This document shows positions 1 through 11,821 of a DNA stretch of 64,000 nt, in pieces. Within the stretch, counting starts at the first letter, position 1, and each line of letters begins with the position of its first letter. The translations under genes were made by a program, and so were the position numbers. The notes under the pieces are model-generated. The model did not search any database, had not been told where the DNA came from, and saw only the letters and a program-made list of their open reading frames with translations. The stretch is from Panulirus ornatus (Eukaryota; Arthropoda; Malacostraca; Decapoda; Palinuridae), in the NCBI RefSeq assembly GCF_036320965.1, contig NC_092241.1:9503569-9567568 (forward strand). The letters are read 5' to 3'.

Positions 1-863
1 TTATTTCATAGTTTAACCTATAGCCTCATTACCAATCCTGGTCCCCATTTCCAAGAGACCAGGGGTTGCAGTGTCCCGATCTGTCTTCTTCTAGTCCTGC
101 CCGATTGCCCTGAATCCGGCGGTTTTGACTGATTGATACGTTTATTGGGAAAAAAGAAAAAATACAGTCTCTCAAAGGGATGAGACGACATAATAATCCC
201 CACCCCAATCCAAAACTGTCCCTCTAGAGGCTCACAATTCTACAAATAATCAAGTTATATTCTAGGTGCAAAGTACCTATATTTCTTTAATATTTCGTAT
301 ATTTTCTTTGTTACATACGTATTCAATTTGCCTAGTAAGATTAACATTCTGTGTACTTTTAAATTCCCAAAGTAAGTGACATGTAGTATATAACGAGGCA
401 AGGTATGGGACCTGGATCTACATAGTCTTCAGTCATTATTTAGCTCACTTCTCACTGAACCGAGTTCCCAGCTGTATCTATAACCCAGTCTTCACTTAAT
501 AAACACTAAGGCCTTCCACCTACCCCATCTGAACCAGTGTGTTACCTATGTGACTGTTGGCCACATCAACCTCACAGCCAGACAGCACAGTAAAGTGTCA
601 CATGGACATCGTTCTCTTGTCTATAATTTTACGTAATTACCACGAATGCCTCACCCACTTGTGCAGTATTCCTTATTATATGAATAATCATGTGAAATTT
701 TTACCTGCTCACTTGATCTGCCACCTGATCATGACGCTTTTCGTCATATTTGCTAATGCAATCGAAGATTACCCTTCCAACACCCATCATATTTGTTAGT
801 GTCTCACTGAAGAACAACACAGCATAATACGTAACGACCTAATATCTAAGTGAAAAGTCAACG

Positions 864-865
<2 letters not shown>
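1..865. other. No gene recognised
   Basis: Mixed-composition sequence without a reading frame, splice pair or repeat family I can recognise. The frame open at 557-799 (+) has no recognisable content and no flanking splice signals. Confidence 0.5.

Positions 866-947
<82 letters not shown>
866..947. repeat. (GA)n microsatellite, about 80 bp
   Basis: An uninterrupted GA dinucleotide run. It is the only long purine/pyrimidine tract in the window; the other long dinucleotide tracts are AT or AC. Such mirror-symmetric tracts can form triplex DNA in vitro; no function is implied. Confidence 0.97.
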
Positions 948-949
<2 letters not shown>

Positions 950-2658
950 CACATGGGGAAAGCCGGGCAAGTTAGCTGATGTATCCTGTTTGAATACTCG
1001 CATCTGACACCACCCGTCGGGGCTTTATTCTCATTTTTTTTTTCAGAAGAGTCTTATAACACTGACTACTATAATGTTTGATAAAAGGACATTACGTCTC
1101 CAGTAAGAGGCCGTATGTTTAGTCAGTATGATGAATTCGTTCCTGTTTATGCTGGGTCTGTGTGCTCTCCGGATGGGGTCATTCACTTTAGCTGAGATTC
1201 CACCTCGCTTAGTCATCAACTTTTTATTCCAACTTTTGCTGAATTTTGGTTTTCGTTGCGTCACCCATTCGTAATGCTGTCATGTACTTCTAAATATTAA
1301 TATGATGCAATTCGTTTCATAGTCTATCATTGATGACAACGACAATTGTTATGCATAAGCCCGGATATATAACAACACTGGATAACTTATCTGTCATCTT
1401 AGGCATATTTTAGGATTATTATGAATTTCAGAAAATCTTGACACATCGATCTCTGATTTACCACCACAATAAAAATGTTGACCCACATTCCAGTGTGGAG
1501 GTAAGGTTTGCATGAGACAGACAACAAGAGGCCTGATTAGCCTATGACTGGATTGTCTGGTAAAAAAAAGTCAAAAAAGGTTTTTAACGACAAAAAAATG
1601 CTCTTGTGATCCAGATGGCCTCGCCCAGGCCCAGGGCCATGGCCACAGTCCGGACCTTGTGAAAGTTTATCGTGCGGCGGATGGCAGTTCCTGGGGAAAG
1701 TTGCCGCCTGACCCGTTACACTGGACGAGGAATGCTGGTGTCGCACGTCAGCGGTCGGTCAGGGTTGTGTTTTACACCTCATTTGTCTTTTACTGTAATA
1801 TATATTAAGAAAATCGATGCTGCCTTTTAAGTATGATCATAGTCATCCTTAGTGGAATCAGTTATAACGAATGACTTCATGACCACTTTCGCTAGTATAA
1901 ACACTAGAACTCAGAATTCATCACCTTATCTCATGACCGTATCTACAGTATAACGATGTTATTGTACCTCACAAGCATTTTCAGTTCATAAAGTCAGATT
2001 AATTATACCTGATATGCATTAGCTTTCCTGAAGTGCTTTACACTTTATTGAGCCCCGTTTAATATACTTATCATAAAACTAAATTACTACACGTACAATA
2101 TTGGAAATACAATGTATATTAATATTTGGTAAGATCTCACACGAGCGAGGCGTACAGACAAGTTTCCCATGTTAACGAGCTGGCACGTTTTCAATTATAC
2201 ATTCCAGAAATTCTTTTTTTTTTTTTGGTATACTGAAGGAAGTGGGTAGCATATATGAAGGTGTCTTTTACACTAAGATGATTACTGTTTCATTACAAAT
2301 AATCATAAAAGATTATAGATACATAACATTAAAATGTTGTGGAATGTCTTATACTTTCTTATCTTAATATTAACGACGGGTACACTGGAACGTCACTATC
2401 CTATTTTTCTCTTCAGCTCGTCCCATTATTCTACACTTCTACTCCCATGTCAGTTACCTGAGTGATAACATTCCGTCAACTTCATTAAACGCAGTTTCCT
2501 CCCAGTACTGGATACATCCTTCTCTTTCACTGTAAACATCATTGGTTAACACTATCAGATTCATGTATATAGATATAGCTTCATAAACATCTTGTACCTC
2601 ACGAGTTGCAATTTCTGATTAATTCGGCCCTTTTGTTAATGCAACTGACCTGTTTCAG
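948..2658. other. Upstream flank or 5' intron of gene 1, no exon recognised
   Basis: Gene 1's first visible exon begins with a splice acceptor, so an upstream exon should exist, but I could not identify one here. A GC-rich block at about 1610-1760 stands out from AT-rich surroundings without a convincing coding frame. Confidence 0.4.
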
Positions 2659-2793
2659 GACATTCCATCTTCTCGTGGACCTCCCTAAGCCCGGCCCTAC
2701 GGCGGATGGCCTCCTACGGATACTCTATGATGGGGTACAGCCCTCCAGACCCCAGCTACCATCATGGCGAGATCGACATACCCTATGCCGAAG
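2659..2793 (+). CDS. Gene 1, first visible exon
   Basis: The acceptor is 'ctgtttcag' at 2650-2658 and the donor 'gtacgg' starts at 2794. The frame with CAT at 2661 as a codon reads ...LRRMASYGYSMMGY... and ends in phase 1 after IPYAE. The Met at 2706 is the first in frame. Whether translation starts there or in an upstream exon cannot be decided. Confidence 0.6.
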
Positions 2794-5315
2794 GTACGGT
2801 GGGCTGACCCACAAGTGACTGGCCCACGAATAATTTTCCTGATATTTCTATCTAAGTAGGCCACGTCTTGATTATTAGGATGCCAAGTGAATGGCTCATG
2901 TGAGTAATTCAGTAAAATACCCTCTGAGTGGATCTTATGGTAAATATTAAACGCCCTCTGAGTGGTCCCTATGACAAACTGACCCTGTATACCACATAGT
3001 TCCAATACACTCAATTCCATGCATGCTTCTCATCCTCCTGCATGATCAGGCGATGGTGACTCGAAACATTTCCCGTGTACGCCAGGTTAAGAGTGTGAGG
3101 TCAGTAACAAACGAGGTAAGTGTCAGAAGTGGCGTATGTGACAGGAGTTTGCCAATACAAATAAACTTTGTTGAAAGGGTCAAGCTTGGTAAAACGGGCT
3201 GACCTATACAGTGAACTTGCTGCCTTCCATCAGCCTAAATAAACTCATACCAACAGTTTCACTCGTCACTGGAGCAGTGGGACTTGAACAGTCTTAAAAT
3301 GACCGTGGGTTTGAGTTGTGGGATATGGACTGTCGTTGGAGATGGTGAGTTCCGGGATATGGACTGTCTTGGGAGTAGATAATCATGGGAGTTGTTGTTT
3401 GGTTCTGTATTGTCTTCAAGGGAAGTGGAAATGAGTGTGTGGGATGCTGACTGCTCTGAAGAGTTCGTGGACTTGTTATGGGATGAGAGCTGTCTTGAAA
3501 GAAAGGTAACCTTCAAACCATGGAATATGGACTTCTGGGAGGCAGAACATGTGTTTGGATGTGGTGTATGACGACGTATGTGTAGGAAAAAAATAGAATG
3601 TCAGATATTGACCGTAACATATGATAATGTTTAAATGCGTATATGATTGTAATAGGGATAGTTACATGAATCTTCCCTCCCACAGAGCCTAACCCTTCCT
3701 CCTACAGGTCATTCACTTTCCTGTGTATCCCACAGAGACCCTGTGGGACGGTCATATTCCTGTGGGGGACTTCGTGTCACCCTTCCTGTCGGCATTGACC
3801 GAGGACGGTACGGGCTACGGAGGCTACCGGGACAGGGTCGTCAAAGGTGAGTACATGAGTCTTCCAAGGTCAGTCACTGTCTCAGATGGCGAACTTTTTA
3901 GTCAGAAAATATGGATTAGGAAGAAACCAAGATCATTATGGCCGCTTGGCTTCTAGGTTCTCTCCTCTGTTTAAACCGTTGAGCTGGACGGAAAGACCCT
4001 TAGGCATGATGGCTAACAACCCAAGGGTCGTACTCAGGAGATTAATCGAGTGAATCACAAGTGACTGACCCACGAATGATTTTCCTGATATTCTTATCTA
4101 AGTAGCCCACAAGTCTTGATTATTAGGATGCCAAGTGAATGGTTCATGTGGGTAATTCAGTAAAATACCCTCTTAGTGGATCTTGGTAAACATTAAACAC
4201 CCTCTGAGTGGCCCCTATGACAAACTGACCCTGTGTACCACATAGTTCCAATACACTAAATTCCATGCATGCCTCTCATCCTCCTGCATGATCAGGCGAT
4301 GGTGACTCGAAACGATTTCCTGTGTACGCCAGGTTAAGAGTGTGAGGTCAGTAACAAACGAGGTTAAGTGTCAGAGGTGACGTATGTGACACGAGTTTGC
4401 CAATACAAATAAACTTTGTTGAAAGGGTCAAGCTTGGTTTAACGGGCCGTTCTATAAAGTGAACTAGCTTCCTTCCTTCAGCCTGAATAAACTCTATCAC
4501 ACCAACAGTCTCACTCATCATCTTGCTATATTTCATCTGCTCATTTCAGTGTTACTATAATAACGAAGGCCTCCTGTTGATCTAACGTGCAAAGCTAATC
4601 ATCATCAAACTTGTTAGTTTTATAGAAGTATAAGCCTGTAGGTATACCTCATCTTAAATTCTCACAACAAAGGAACCTGTTGCAATCGCATGAGATTCGT
4701 TCCCCATCAGACTTTTTCATGCTATGCTAGGTTAGATAAGGTTAAGTTTGTACTTTAACCTGACTTACCATAAAGAGCGTAGGGAAGGGAATCTTAAGGT
4801 GATCCACCTCTTGTATACATTGTTTATCTTCTGAGACAGCAGCTGTCCTGTGAGCCTAACTTCTTGCATATTTCCCCTGCTGCAGGGTATGAAAATCGCT
4901 TGGGGTTCAAGGTGGCAGTGCCTTACTTCGGGGACTTCCAGGTGACGCGGGAATATGGCCCCTGGCAGGTTCCTTGAGAAGCTGGGGCCGGGCAAATACC
5001 CGTACACGGGCGTGAGTATTCTCCATCTGTTGTACTGTAAACATTAAACATAAACTTCAATTAAACTTTTTGCGTGTCAGTCGTAATCTGTTGAGGTCTC
5101 ATATTACCTTCACCATCTGCATACCTTTTGATCATATGCGAAGGTAACTGAGTATAACATGCTGTACATTGCAGCATGGTCACGGCCATCATAGCAGTGG
5201 ATACGAGAAGGATGTGCCTTCCCATGGGTATGGAATCCCGGCGACTGGCTCCGTCATCCCTGACAACACAGCCATGTACCAAAGTCTCAAGAACTACCCG
5301 TGGTACAGAAGGTAG
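2659..5315 (+). CDS. Gene 1: unrecognised Gly/Tyr/His-rich protein, four exons, one frameshift
   Basis: Four exons join in a consistent phase: 2659-2793, 3736-3846, 4886-5011 and 5175-5315, ending at TAG 5313-5315. Each has an AG acceptor and a GT donor (gtacgg, gtgagt, gtgagt). If the Met at 2706 starts translation, the product is about 150 residues. It begins MASYGYSMMGYSPPDP, has an acidic/aromatic middle (LWDGHIPVGDF, YGGYRDRVVKG), then PGKYPYTG and a His/Gly stretch (HGHGHHSSGY), and ends SLKNYPWYRR. There is no transmembrane segment. A signal peptide, if any, would lie upstream, because the frame is open from the acceptor at 2659. I recognise no family. Composition resembles secreted or cuticle-associated arthropod proteins, but that is only an impression. 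Exon 3 changes frame internally, so this is a pseudogene, a strain defect or an assembly error. The exon chain itself is well supported by phase and composition. Confidence 0.62.
2808..3266. repeat. Intronic duplication, copy 1 (about 455 bp)
   Basis: Nearly the same sequence recurs at 4056-4512 in the same orientation, with scattered substitutions and small indels (roughly 90% identical by eye). It lies just downstream of exon 1 of gene 1. Copy 2 lies in the next intron. Confidence 0.9.
3736..3846 (+). CDS. Gene 1, second exon
   Basis: The acceptor 'atcccacag' ends at 3735 and the donor 'gtgagt' starts at 3847. Joined in phase 1 it reads E-TLWDGHIPVGDFVSPF and ends ...YRDRVVKG. An alternative acceptor at 3707 opens a different, less protein-like frame. 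I prefer 3736 because it keeps phase and gives coherent composition. Confidence 0.6.
3960..4050. repeat. Degenerate copy of the GGTCA-type palindromic repeat
   Basis: Contains 'agacccttaggcatgatggc' followed by 'caagggtcgtac', matching the arms of the better copy at 32018-32180. It is strongly decayed, so the assignment is tentative. Confidence 0.4.
4056..4512. repeat. Intronic duplication, copy 2
   Basis: Second copy of 2808-3266, same orientation, about 1.25 kb downstream, inside gene 1's second intron. Exon 2 lies between the copies and is not itself duplicated. Confidence 0.9.
4886..5011 (+). CDS. Gene 1, third exon with internal frameshift
   Basis: The acceptor 'ctgctgcag' ends at 4885 and the donor 'gtgagt' starts at 5012. 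Entering in phase 1, the frame reads G-YENRLGFKVAVPYF... and meets TGA at 4978-4980. The frame that leaves the exon in phase with exon 4 (GRFLEKLGPGKYPYTG) is shifted by one base. The switch falls around the C-run near 4958-4962, where one extra base would explain it. Either a real lesion or an assembly indel is possible. Confidence 0.6.
5175..5315 (+). CDS. Gene 1, last exon
   Basis: The acceptor 'acattgcag' ends at 5174. The exon enters in phase 0 and gives 46 codons, from HGHGHHSSGY to YPWYRR, then TAG. It is rich in His, Gly, Tyr and Pro. Its final codons form the first unit of the tandem repeat that continues downstream. Confidence 0.65.
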   Translation, partial: HGHGHHSSGYEKDVPSHGYGIPATGSVIPDNTAMYQSLKNYPWYRR

Positions 5316-5560
5316 CCCATTGTGCTGGACAGGATTACTCTACTTACTACACTCTCAAGAGCTACCTGTGGTACAGGAGGTAGCCCATCGCGCCTGAAGA
5401 CAGGTCACCACTTTATCACATCCTCAAGAACTACCCGTGGTACAGGAGGTTGACCATCTCCCCTGAGGACAGGATTACCGTACTCACCACACCCTCAAGA
5501 ACAACCCATGGTATGGGAGGTGACACGACCCAACCTACCCATCTACTGCCAACTTAGGAA
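5286..5560 (+). repeat. About 70-bp tandem repeat spanning the gene 1 stop codon
   Basis: The block 'ctcaagaactacccgtgg' recurs with changes at 5286, 5354, 5423 and 5494, a period of 68-71 bp. Unit 1 encodes the C-terminus (LKNYPWYRR and stop). Later units lie after the stop and keep similar sequence, including a tag-like end ('gtacaggaggtag' in unit 2). Confidence 0.9.
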
Positions 5561-7369
5561 ACAAGAATAGTTTGATGTTTATATTCATCACTTGATTAAT
5601 ATAAGTTTCTATGACTCGTGTATGTTTCTCTTATACTCAAAATTCATATCTTTATGTAGTTTGATTACCCTTTATACTGTAATTACAAAATTGGATACTG
5701 ACTTACAGCACTAGCCCTCCTGACGCACCTAAAGTGACCCATATCCACAATCTCATTGTTATCCCGTGAAGCAAGTTTGTTGTAGCATGAACTTATTTCA
5801 TAACAATAATAATAATGATAATTATAGACCCCAAGACCTCCTCTCCAAGAGGTTCCTGCAGCTTCAAGGCTGTGTTACAATCAGCAGCAGGAAAAGAATG
5901 ACCTCATTTGAAGCAAGAATTTCTACAGTACTCTACAGAGAGGGACTGACCACAGAGAATCTTGAAAACAGAATAAAGAAGGAAAGTCAAAAGAGTGGAA
6001 ATCAGAAACCAGATCCTATGAGCTTTGGAAATCTCAGGGGCTACAACATGGAACTCCCTGAATTTCACAGGGATGATGAGCAGGCATTATCATCATTGTA
6101 ACATATCACCAGTGAATTTCACATTACAAGAGCAATATCGATAATCACAGAGAATGTTGTTTCAAGATCCTTTAAGATGTGGAAGCCGAGATGTTCAGAT
6201 CTTGGAGAGGGAAGTTGGAGTATGAGACGAAACTTGGAAGAATGAGGACAAAGTAATCCTTGGGAATAAGCTGTGCCAGTGTACATCTCTAAAGTAAAGG
6301 GAGAGCTTATGTTTTTTAATCTAAAGCCAAAGAGTCACTCCAAAGATACATGGCCAGGGGGTAGGTTGGAATAAAGTATAGATTGTACAGTGGGTACAAC
6401 ACATCAGTGTTTGCTCTATACTTGCTTCCAATTCCCTATTCGCTATGTAACTTTCTCCCATGTTATCACTGAAATTCTTTGTCTTTACTCTAAAACTGAC
6501 CATGTGTTACACAGTGCTACTACATTGAATGCCTAATAAGATTTTCAAAAATATCCATATTGTTTCATTTACTAAAGTTATCCTAGAATATCCTGTCAAG
6601 AGTAATGCAAAAATCCTTAATATCTAATTATTTAAAACTTTGTAATTTTATATACTGTCATGTTAACAATGTTAAAAGTAACAAAATTAGTCCATAAATT
6701 TCAAGGTATATTTATGAAATACACACCAAAATTTATATGATTATGCATTCACATATACATATGCATACAGAAACCAGTATTAAAACAAACGCATATCTTT
6801 GAGCTGATCAATGATAACGATGCTACCATAGTCTGTCCTATCATTAACTCGTTAACTACTATAACGATCAGATCCCCTGAGAGCTTGTGCTGAACAAAAC
6901 GAGGGAGAAGGCAGGTTGCTATTCTTATAGAAAGGTATTCTCTAACTGTAACCTTGCTACAGAGACTATCAGGACTAAAACTGATCATATTGACAAAACA
7001 CTGCACAAATCTATACCTAATACTGAAGGTGAGTTAATCTTTACCGATCCAAAATTAGGGTAACATTTCTTGTGTAGAACCCTTTCTTGTCAACTCGTAA
7101 AGACCAGAGTAATATCATATGTGCAAACCCATGCTCTTATTTGTCAACAGAAGCACAAATTATCTTGTGAAATCTCTCCTAATTTCACCCACTTCCAACT
7201 TTATGAATTTATTCATGAATACTGTATTAGAATGTAAAGAAACTGAATTGTCAGTACACCTACCTTTACGTGCTGCAGCCTCCAGGCCCTTATGGTATCC
7301 CTCAGCATGCTTCACAATGGTTTCTGTGATCATTACCAAGATAATTCTGTCACTCGACAGTGGTGAGAG
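5561..7369. other. AT-rich spacer with one repeat-like block
   Basis: No gene is recognised. Positions 5825-5960 resemble 46020-46140 (shared 'cctgcagct', 'caatcag', 'actcatttg/acctcatttg' in order), so this is a decayed dispersed repeat. A 111-codon frame at 5766-6101 overlaps it and starts in an AAT run (poly-Asn). I do not call it a gene. Confidence 0.45.
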
Positions 7370-7925
7370 ACAGCTTGATAGGAATGTGAGTTTGAATGGA
7401 GAGAACCTCGAGGAAGTGGGGTGATTTAGGTACCTGGGAGTGAATATAACAGCAGATGGAACCATGGGATCTATAGTAATCCATGGGATGGGTTAGAGGG
7501 ATAAGGTCCTGAGTGCACTGAGGAGTACGTGGCAAGTGAGTTCTGTCTATGAGGGCAAAAATGGGTATATTTGATGGTATAGTAGTCACAACGTTGTACG
7601 AATGCAAGGCATGGGATCTCTGATGAAAAAGATACAGAGGAGGATGGTTGTGTTGGAAACGAAATGTATGAGGACAATATGCGGTGTTAGGAGGGTTGAT
7701 TGAATAAGAAAAAACAGGTTAGGAAAGAGGTGTGCTTATAAGAGTATGTACGAGAGCTGAAGAAAGTGTGTTGAAATGGTTTGGGCATATAGAGGGGTTG
7801 AGTGAGAGGCTAACAAAGAGGGTACACATGACAAGTGGAGGGAGCAAGAAGGGGGAACCAAACAAGGTGGAAGGATCCAGTGAAGGATGCTTTGAGTGGA
7901 TGAGGCCTTATCCTTGTATAAGGTG
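7370..7925 (+). mobile_element. LINE-A fragment: decayed reverse transcriptase C-terminal part
   Basis: In broken frames it matches the 57061-57948 copy: the SLNGE-LEEV block, FRYLGV, the W-FGH block and following basic residues. Stops and indels make it non-coding. It joins directly, near 7925, to a fragment in the opposite orientation. Confidence 0.8.
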
Positions 7926-9118
7926 TTGAGGGTTTCTTTTTCTTGTCCAAATCTGATGCCAGTTAGTGTTCTAAGAGCCCTATCTTTCAATTCCTGCACC
8001 TTGCTCTTGACCTCCTGCCACTTTCTTTTATACATCCTATCATTTACATTCTTTCCCTGTAAGTATGCCCAAACATTGCCTTTTTCTCTTTTACTAGCAA
8101 CTCTATTTCTTTAGCCCACCACTCACTACCCTTTCAAATATGCCCACCTTTGGCATACTACATGCACCACTCGCACGTGCCAGCACTACTTCCCTAAATA
8201 CCTCCCATTCCTCACCCACTCCCCTTGCTGCATGTATTCTCACCTTTTGCCATTCTACCTCCCGGTATTTTATTCACACAAGTCTTTCCAAGTTCACTAA
8301 CTCTCACCACTCTCTTTTCACCAATGTTTCCTCTTTTCCTGAAGCCTTTACGAATCTTCACCCTTACCTCCACAAACTAGGGATCAGACATCCCACCAGC
8401 TGCCCTTCTCAGCACATCTACATCCAAAAGTTACTCTTTTACCTGCTTATCAATTAGTATATAATCCAATAATTCCTGCTGACCATCTTTACTACTCACA
8501 TACATATACATGTGTATGTCTCTTTTTAAAACACATATTCCCAATAAACAATCCTTTTTTAGCACACAACTTCATGAACTGTTCACCATTTCCATTCATA
8601 ATACTGAAAACCGCCCCTCCAATTAAACCTTCAACTTCCACATTACTTACCTTCACATTCAAATCGCCCATCATCAATACCTGGTGTCTTACATCAAAAC
8701 TGCTGACCTACTCCCATAAGACTAGCCACTCAAAATCTTTCTTCTTATGGCCAGGTGCATAATTACCCATCTCTAGCCATCCACTTTCATTTTTAACCAT
8801 AGTCTAGAATTCATTTCCTTAGTCTTTCAAACACTCCCACAACTCCTGCTTCAGGAGTAGTGCTATGCCTTCCTTAGCTCTTTTCCTCTCACAAATGACT
8901 TTACTCCTAAGACATTTCCAAACCATACTTCCTCCGTACTCTTGAACTTTGTTCCACTCAGAGCCAGAACATCCAGGTTTCTTTCCTCAAAAATACTACC
9001 TATCTTTCTTCTCTTCTCATCTTGATTACATCCACACACATTTAGACACCTAAGCCTGAGCCTTCAAGGAGGATAAGCACTCCCTGTGTGGCTCCATATT
9101 TTGTTCCTTCTTTTAGAA
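7926..9118 (-). mobile_element. LINE-A fragment: endonuclease and linker region, decayed
   Basis: Read on the - strand this contains an APE-type endonuclease remnant (MMGDLNVKVSNVEV at about 8650-8677) and a downstream linker, all broken by stops. It is homologous to 15905-16990 (+) and to 41280-41960 (-). Its - strand 5' end (about 9060-9118) includes the 5' leader also seen at 16030-16100. Confidence 0.75.
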
Positions 9119-11340
9119 ATTGATATACACTGTCATTAATGAAAAGATAAACAAGTAATTAAAAAAATATATAAATGAAATACTGTGAAATGTAAGTGAT
9201 CATTTGTTTCTTATCATAAGGTATGAGAAACTATATGAATTCTTTAGATGTATGAACTTTTGAAATTTAGATCTTTAAGCTTTGACTTAACTAGATGTAT
9301 TATAAAATAAAATGCAAATGCTTTTCCTTCATGGTAATAGGTTACTAAACAGGGATAATAACACTATTATACACACTACTCGAGAAGGCAAGAACATTAT
9401 CATAAACATTATATGATGTTTTATTCTTGTTCCAAATTGATTACCATCAACAGATAGATAACTTACCCATGTCATGTATTAGAGATTAACATAGACATCA
9501 TATATGTTTTATTCATACTACAAGTCAATAACAATCATAAACATCATCGTATGATTTATTCATATTACAAATGAATGACTATGAAGTCTTTGGTTCGTTT
9601 ATATCAGTTCTGTAGTAAAAATGTAAAAAAAATACACTGAACCAGAGATCAATAACAAACTTGTGATACAAATCATTAAATATACATTTATACATACAAG
9701 AAAATTTACCTTAGGCAGTAAATTATATAAACAAGTATATGAATATGAATTTCAAGCCCTAGAGAACTAATGAAATAAATATATTTGCAAAGTGAGGAAA
9801 GGCAACCATTTTAGGGTTTAACTCCTTGAGACAGACAATACATCCTCTAAGCACAACATACTGGCCTGGCCTGGCTTATGACCTGACCCTTCAGGGTCAA
9901 GTCAAAGGTCATGCCATCATACCTATCATACTCAAGGGTCTTAACCCAGTGCTCACGGTGTTTCTATCAATCTTTCCCACCGCAAGACTCTTGCAACTAT
10001 GCACATCAGAGATTTTCCCCTCCCTCTCACTCCTCTATGGCCCATTACATAGGTTTGGAGAGATGTGGCCATGAGGGTTGGCCAATGGAAGACCAGAGCA
10101 TCCAGAAAATTGCCTGGATGCTGGTCAAAGCAATATAAACAACTTCATAAACACAATTGTGTGTCAAGAGTTGGCAATACATGCCTTCATAATAAGTCTA
10201 CTACATACTAACAATGCTCTAAGTACCTATATGTTGACTTCATCATTTGTAGTGTTTCTCCGTTACAACAAACGAGGGCAGTGATATCTTTTCCCTTAAG
10301 GATAGAGTACATAAACATCTCCCATGGAAATTAATGATGTCTTTTTTTCAGGCCTAGCAATAATCAAACCTATTCTGATCCATACGAAGCCTAAAGAGAC
10401 CTAATAATTGAGCTGATGAAGGTATAGTCATTCATTTCATTCCACAATAAATTCATAGTTTTCTGTTGAAAACTCAATTTTGATACGAGTTATAACCATG
10501 GAGGTGCCTAGTGCTGGAGGTCAATGATCCCTGTGAACATGATCCATGCTATCCACAGGAGCAAAAATCAAATGAGGGAAACAGAAAAGCAGTAATGAAA
10601 TAAGATGCATAGTTAGCATTTTCCCTTTAGGTATCTCTTACCTTAGGCAAAAATTATATACACCCTTCATAAAGTATCTACATTCTATTCCATATCTAAA
10701 TTTATCTCGTGTCTTCTCACTTAACTTGAGTGATCCACTGAAAGTAAGGCTGATATCCTATCATAACTCTAATAAGTATTTACAGTATGAACATACAAGA
10801 CAAACAACCATTTGCTATTGTATACTGCTTTCATAGAAAAGAACAAAAGATAAAAGATAACATTCTTCATGTCATCTTCCACTTCCTGGAAAGCAGTATG
10901 TGCCTAAGTATCAGGGTGGTAAATCTAGATCATGGGCTGCCATGCCTTGAATGGCCCATTTGCCTGGCCTCGACAATACCTCTTAAGTTATGAGTGCAAT
11001 GCATTGCCAGTATACACTGGCTCCCCTTTTAAGATTTTCTTTAAGAGTAAGATTGAAGCTTACATGTGTTTTACTAAAATTGACAAAAAGACACTCAACA
11101 TCCTCTTCAATAAAAAGGGCAAACACAGTCATATAATTCATCATGACAGTAAAATAAATGGAAAACAGTACACTTCAACAATGTGAAAATTCATTATCAC
11201 AGTGTAAATATTAAACACTCTAGAAATAAAATCCATACAAACCAGAAGGTTCTTCCCTGTTGTACATTAATAAGTCTGTTCCACCAAGCACCAGTTCAGG
11301 CCATCATAATGATGCTCTTTCCTAATTTAAAAAGATTCAA
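9119..11340. other. AT-rich spacer, downstream of the MARVEL-like gene
   Basis: No coding frame is recognised. It lies 3' of the - strand gene's stop at 11666 and may hold its 3' UTR; several TTTATT motifs (AATAAA on the - strand) occur near 9419, 9504 and 9553. None can be chosen as the polyadenylation site from sequence alone. Confidence 0.45.
9866..9945. repeat. GGTCA-type palindromic repeat
   Basis: Contains 'gacctgacccttcagggtca', then 'aaaggtcatgccatcatac' and 'ctcaagggtc'. The centre is an imperfect palindrome around TTCAGGG. Same family as 32018-32180. Confidence 0.7.
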
Positions 11341-11665
11341 CCTCATTTTACATCCCTCCCTGGATGCTAGTATCAGCAAACACAGGCAGTTGAGTCAGCT
11401 GGACTTTGGTGTCATCAAATGAGGGTGGAAACTTGGACTCCTGTATCAGCAGTGGAGGAAGATGGTCAGCTGAAGTGTGAAGTGTCAGCATAGAAGTACA
11501 CTTAAGATCAGTTTCAGCAGCAAGGGAGGATACCAAGACCTGTGTCTGCAGAGTAGGCCATTCAAGACTCCAGCTTCAGCACCGATAAAGGACACTAAAG
11601 GTTCAGTGTCAGCAGTACAAGACACCTTTGACTTCAGTGTCAGTACGGAGGGAGCAAGATACAGT

Positions 11666-11821
11666 TCAAGAGGGCATCTGCCATTCTCCTTGAACTGAGG
11701 ATGAGGACGACCTCTCAGAGTGCTCTGAGACATTGGAGGTCCTTGAGGAATGTTGGGCCTTCTCTTCCTGCCAGCCGGGGGCATACAGCATGGGTGTTGT
11801 GACCTCCCCATTGTGCGTGGG
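11666..11821 (-). CDS. MARVEL-like gene, exon 6 (last)
   Basis: The acceptor 'ctggcccag' precedes 11821 on the - strand. It gives 51 codons, PTHNGEVTTPMLYAPGWQEE to GEWQMPS, with TGA at 11668-11666. It is Ser-rich and hydrophilic and forms the end of the cytosolic tail. Confidence 0.8.
   Translation of the reverse strand, partial: PTHNGEVTTPMLYAPGWQEEKAQHSSRTSNVSEHSERSSSSSVQGEWQMPS

Noticed and set aside
5766..6101. A 111-codon + strand frame.
   Set aside because: Begins in an AAT run (poly-Asn) and overlaps a decayed repeat also seen near 46020; no splice or start support.
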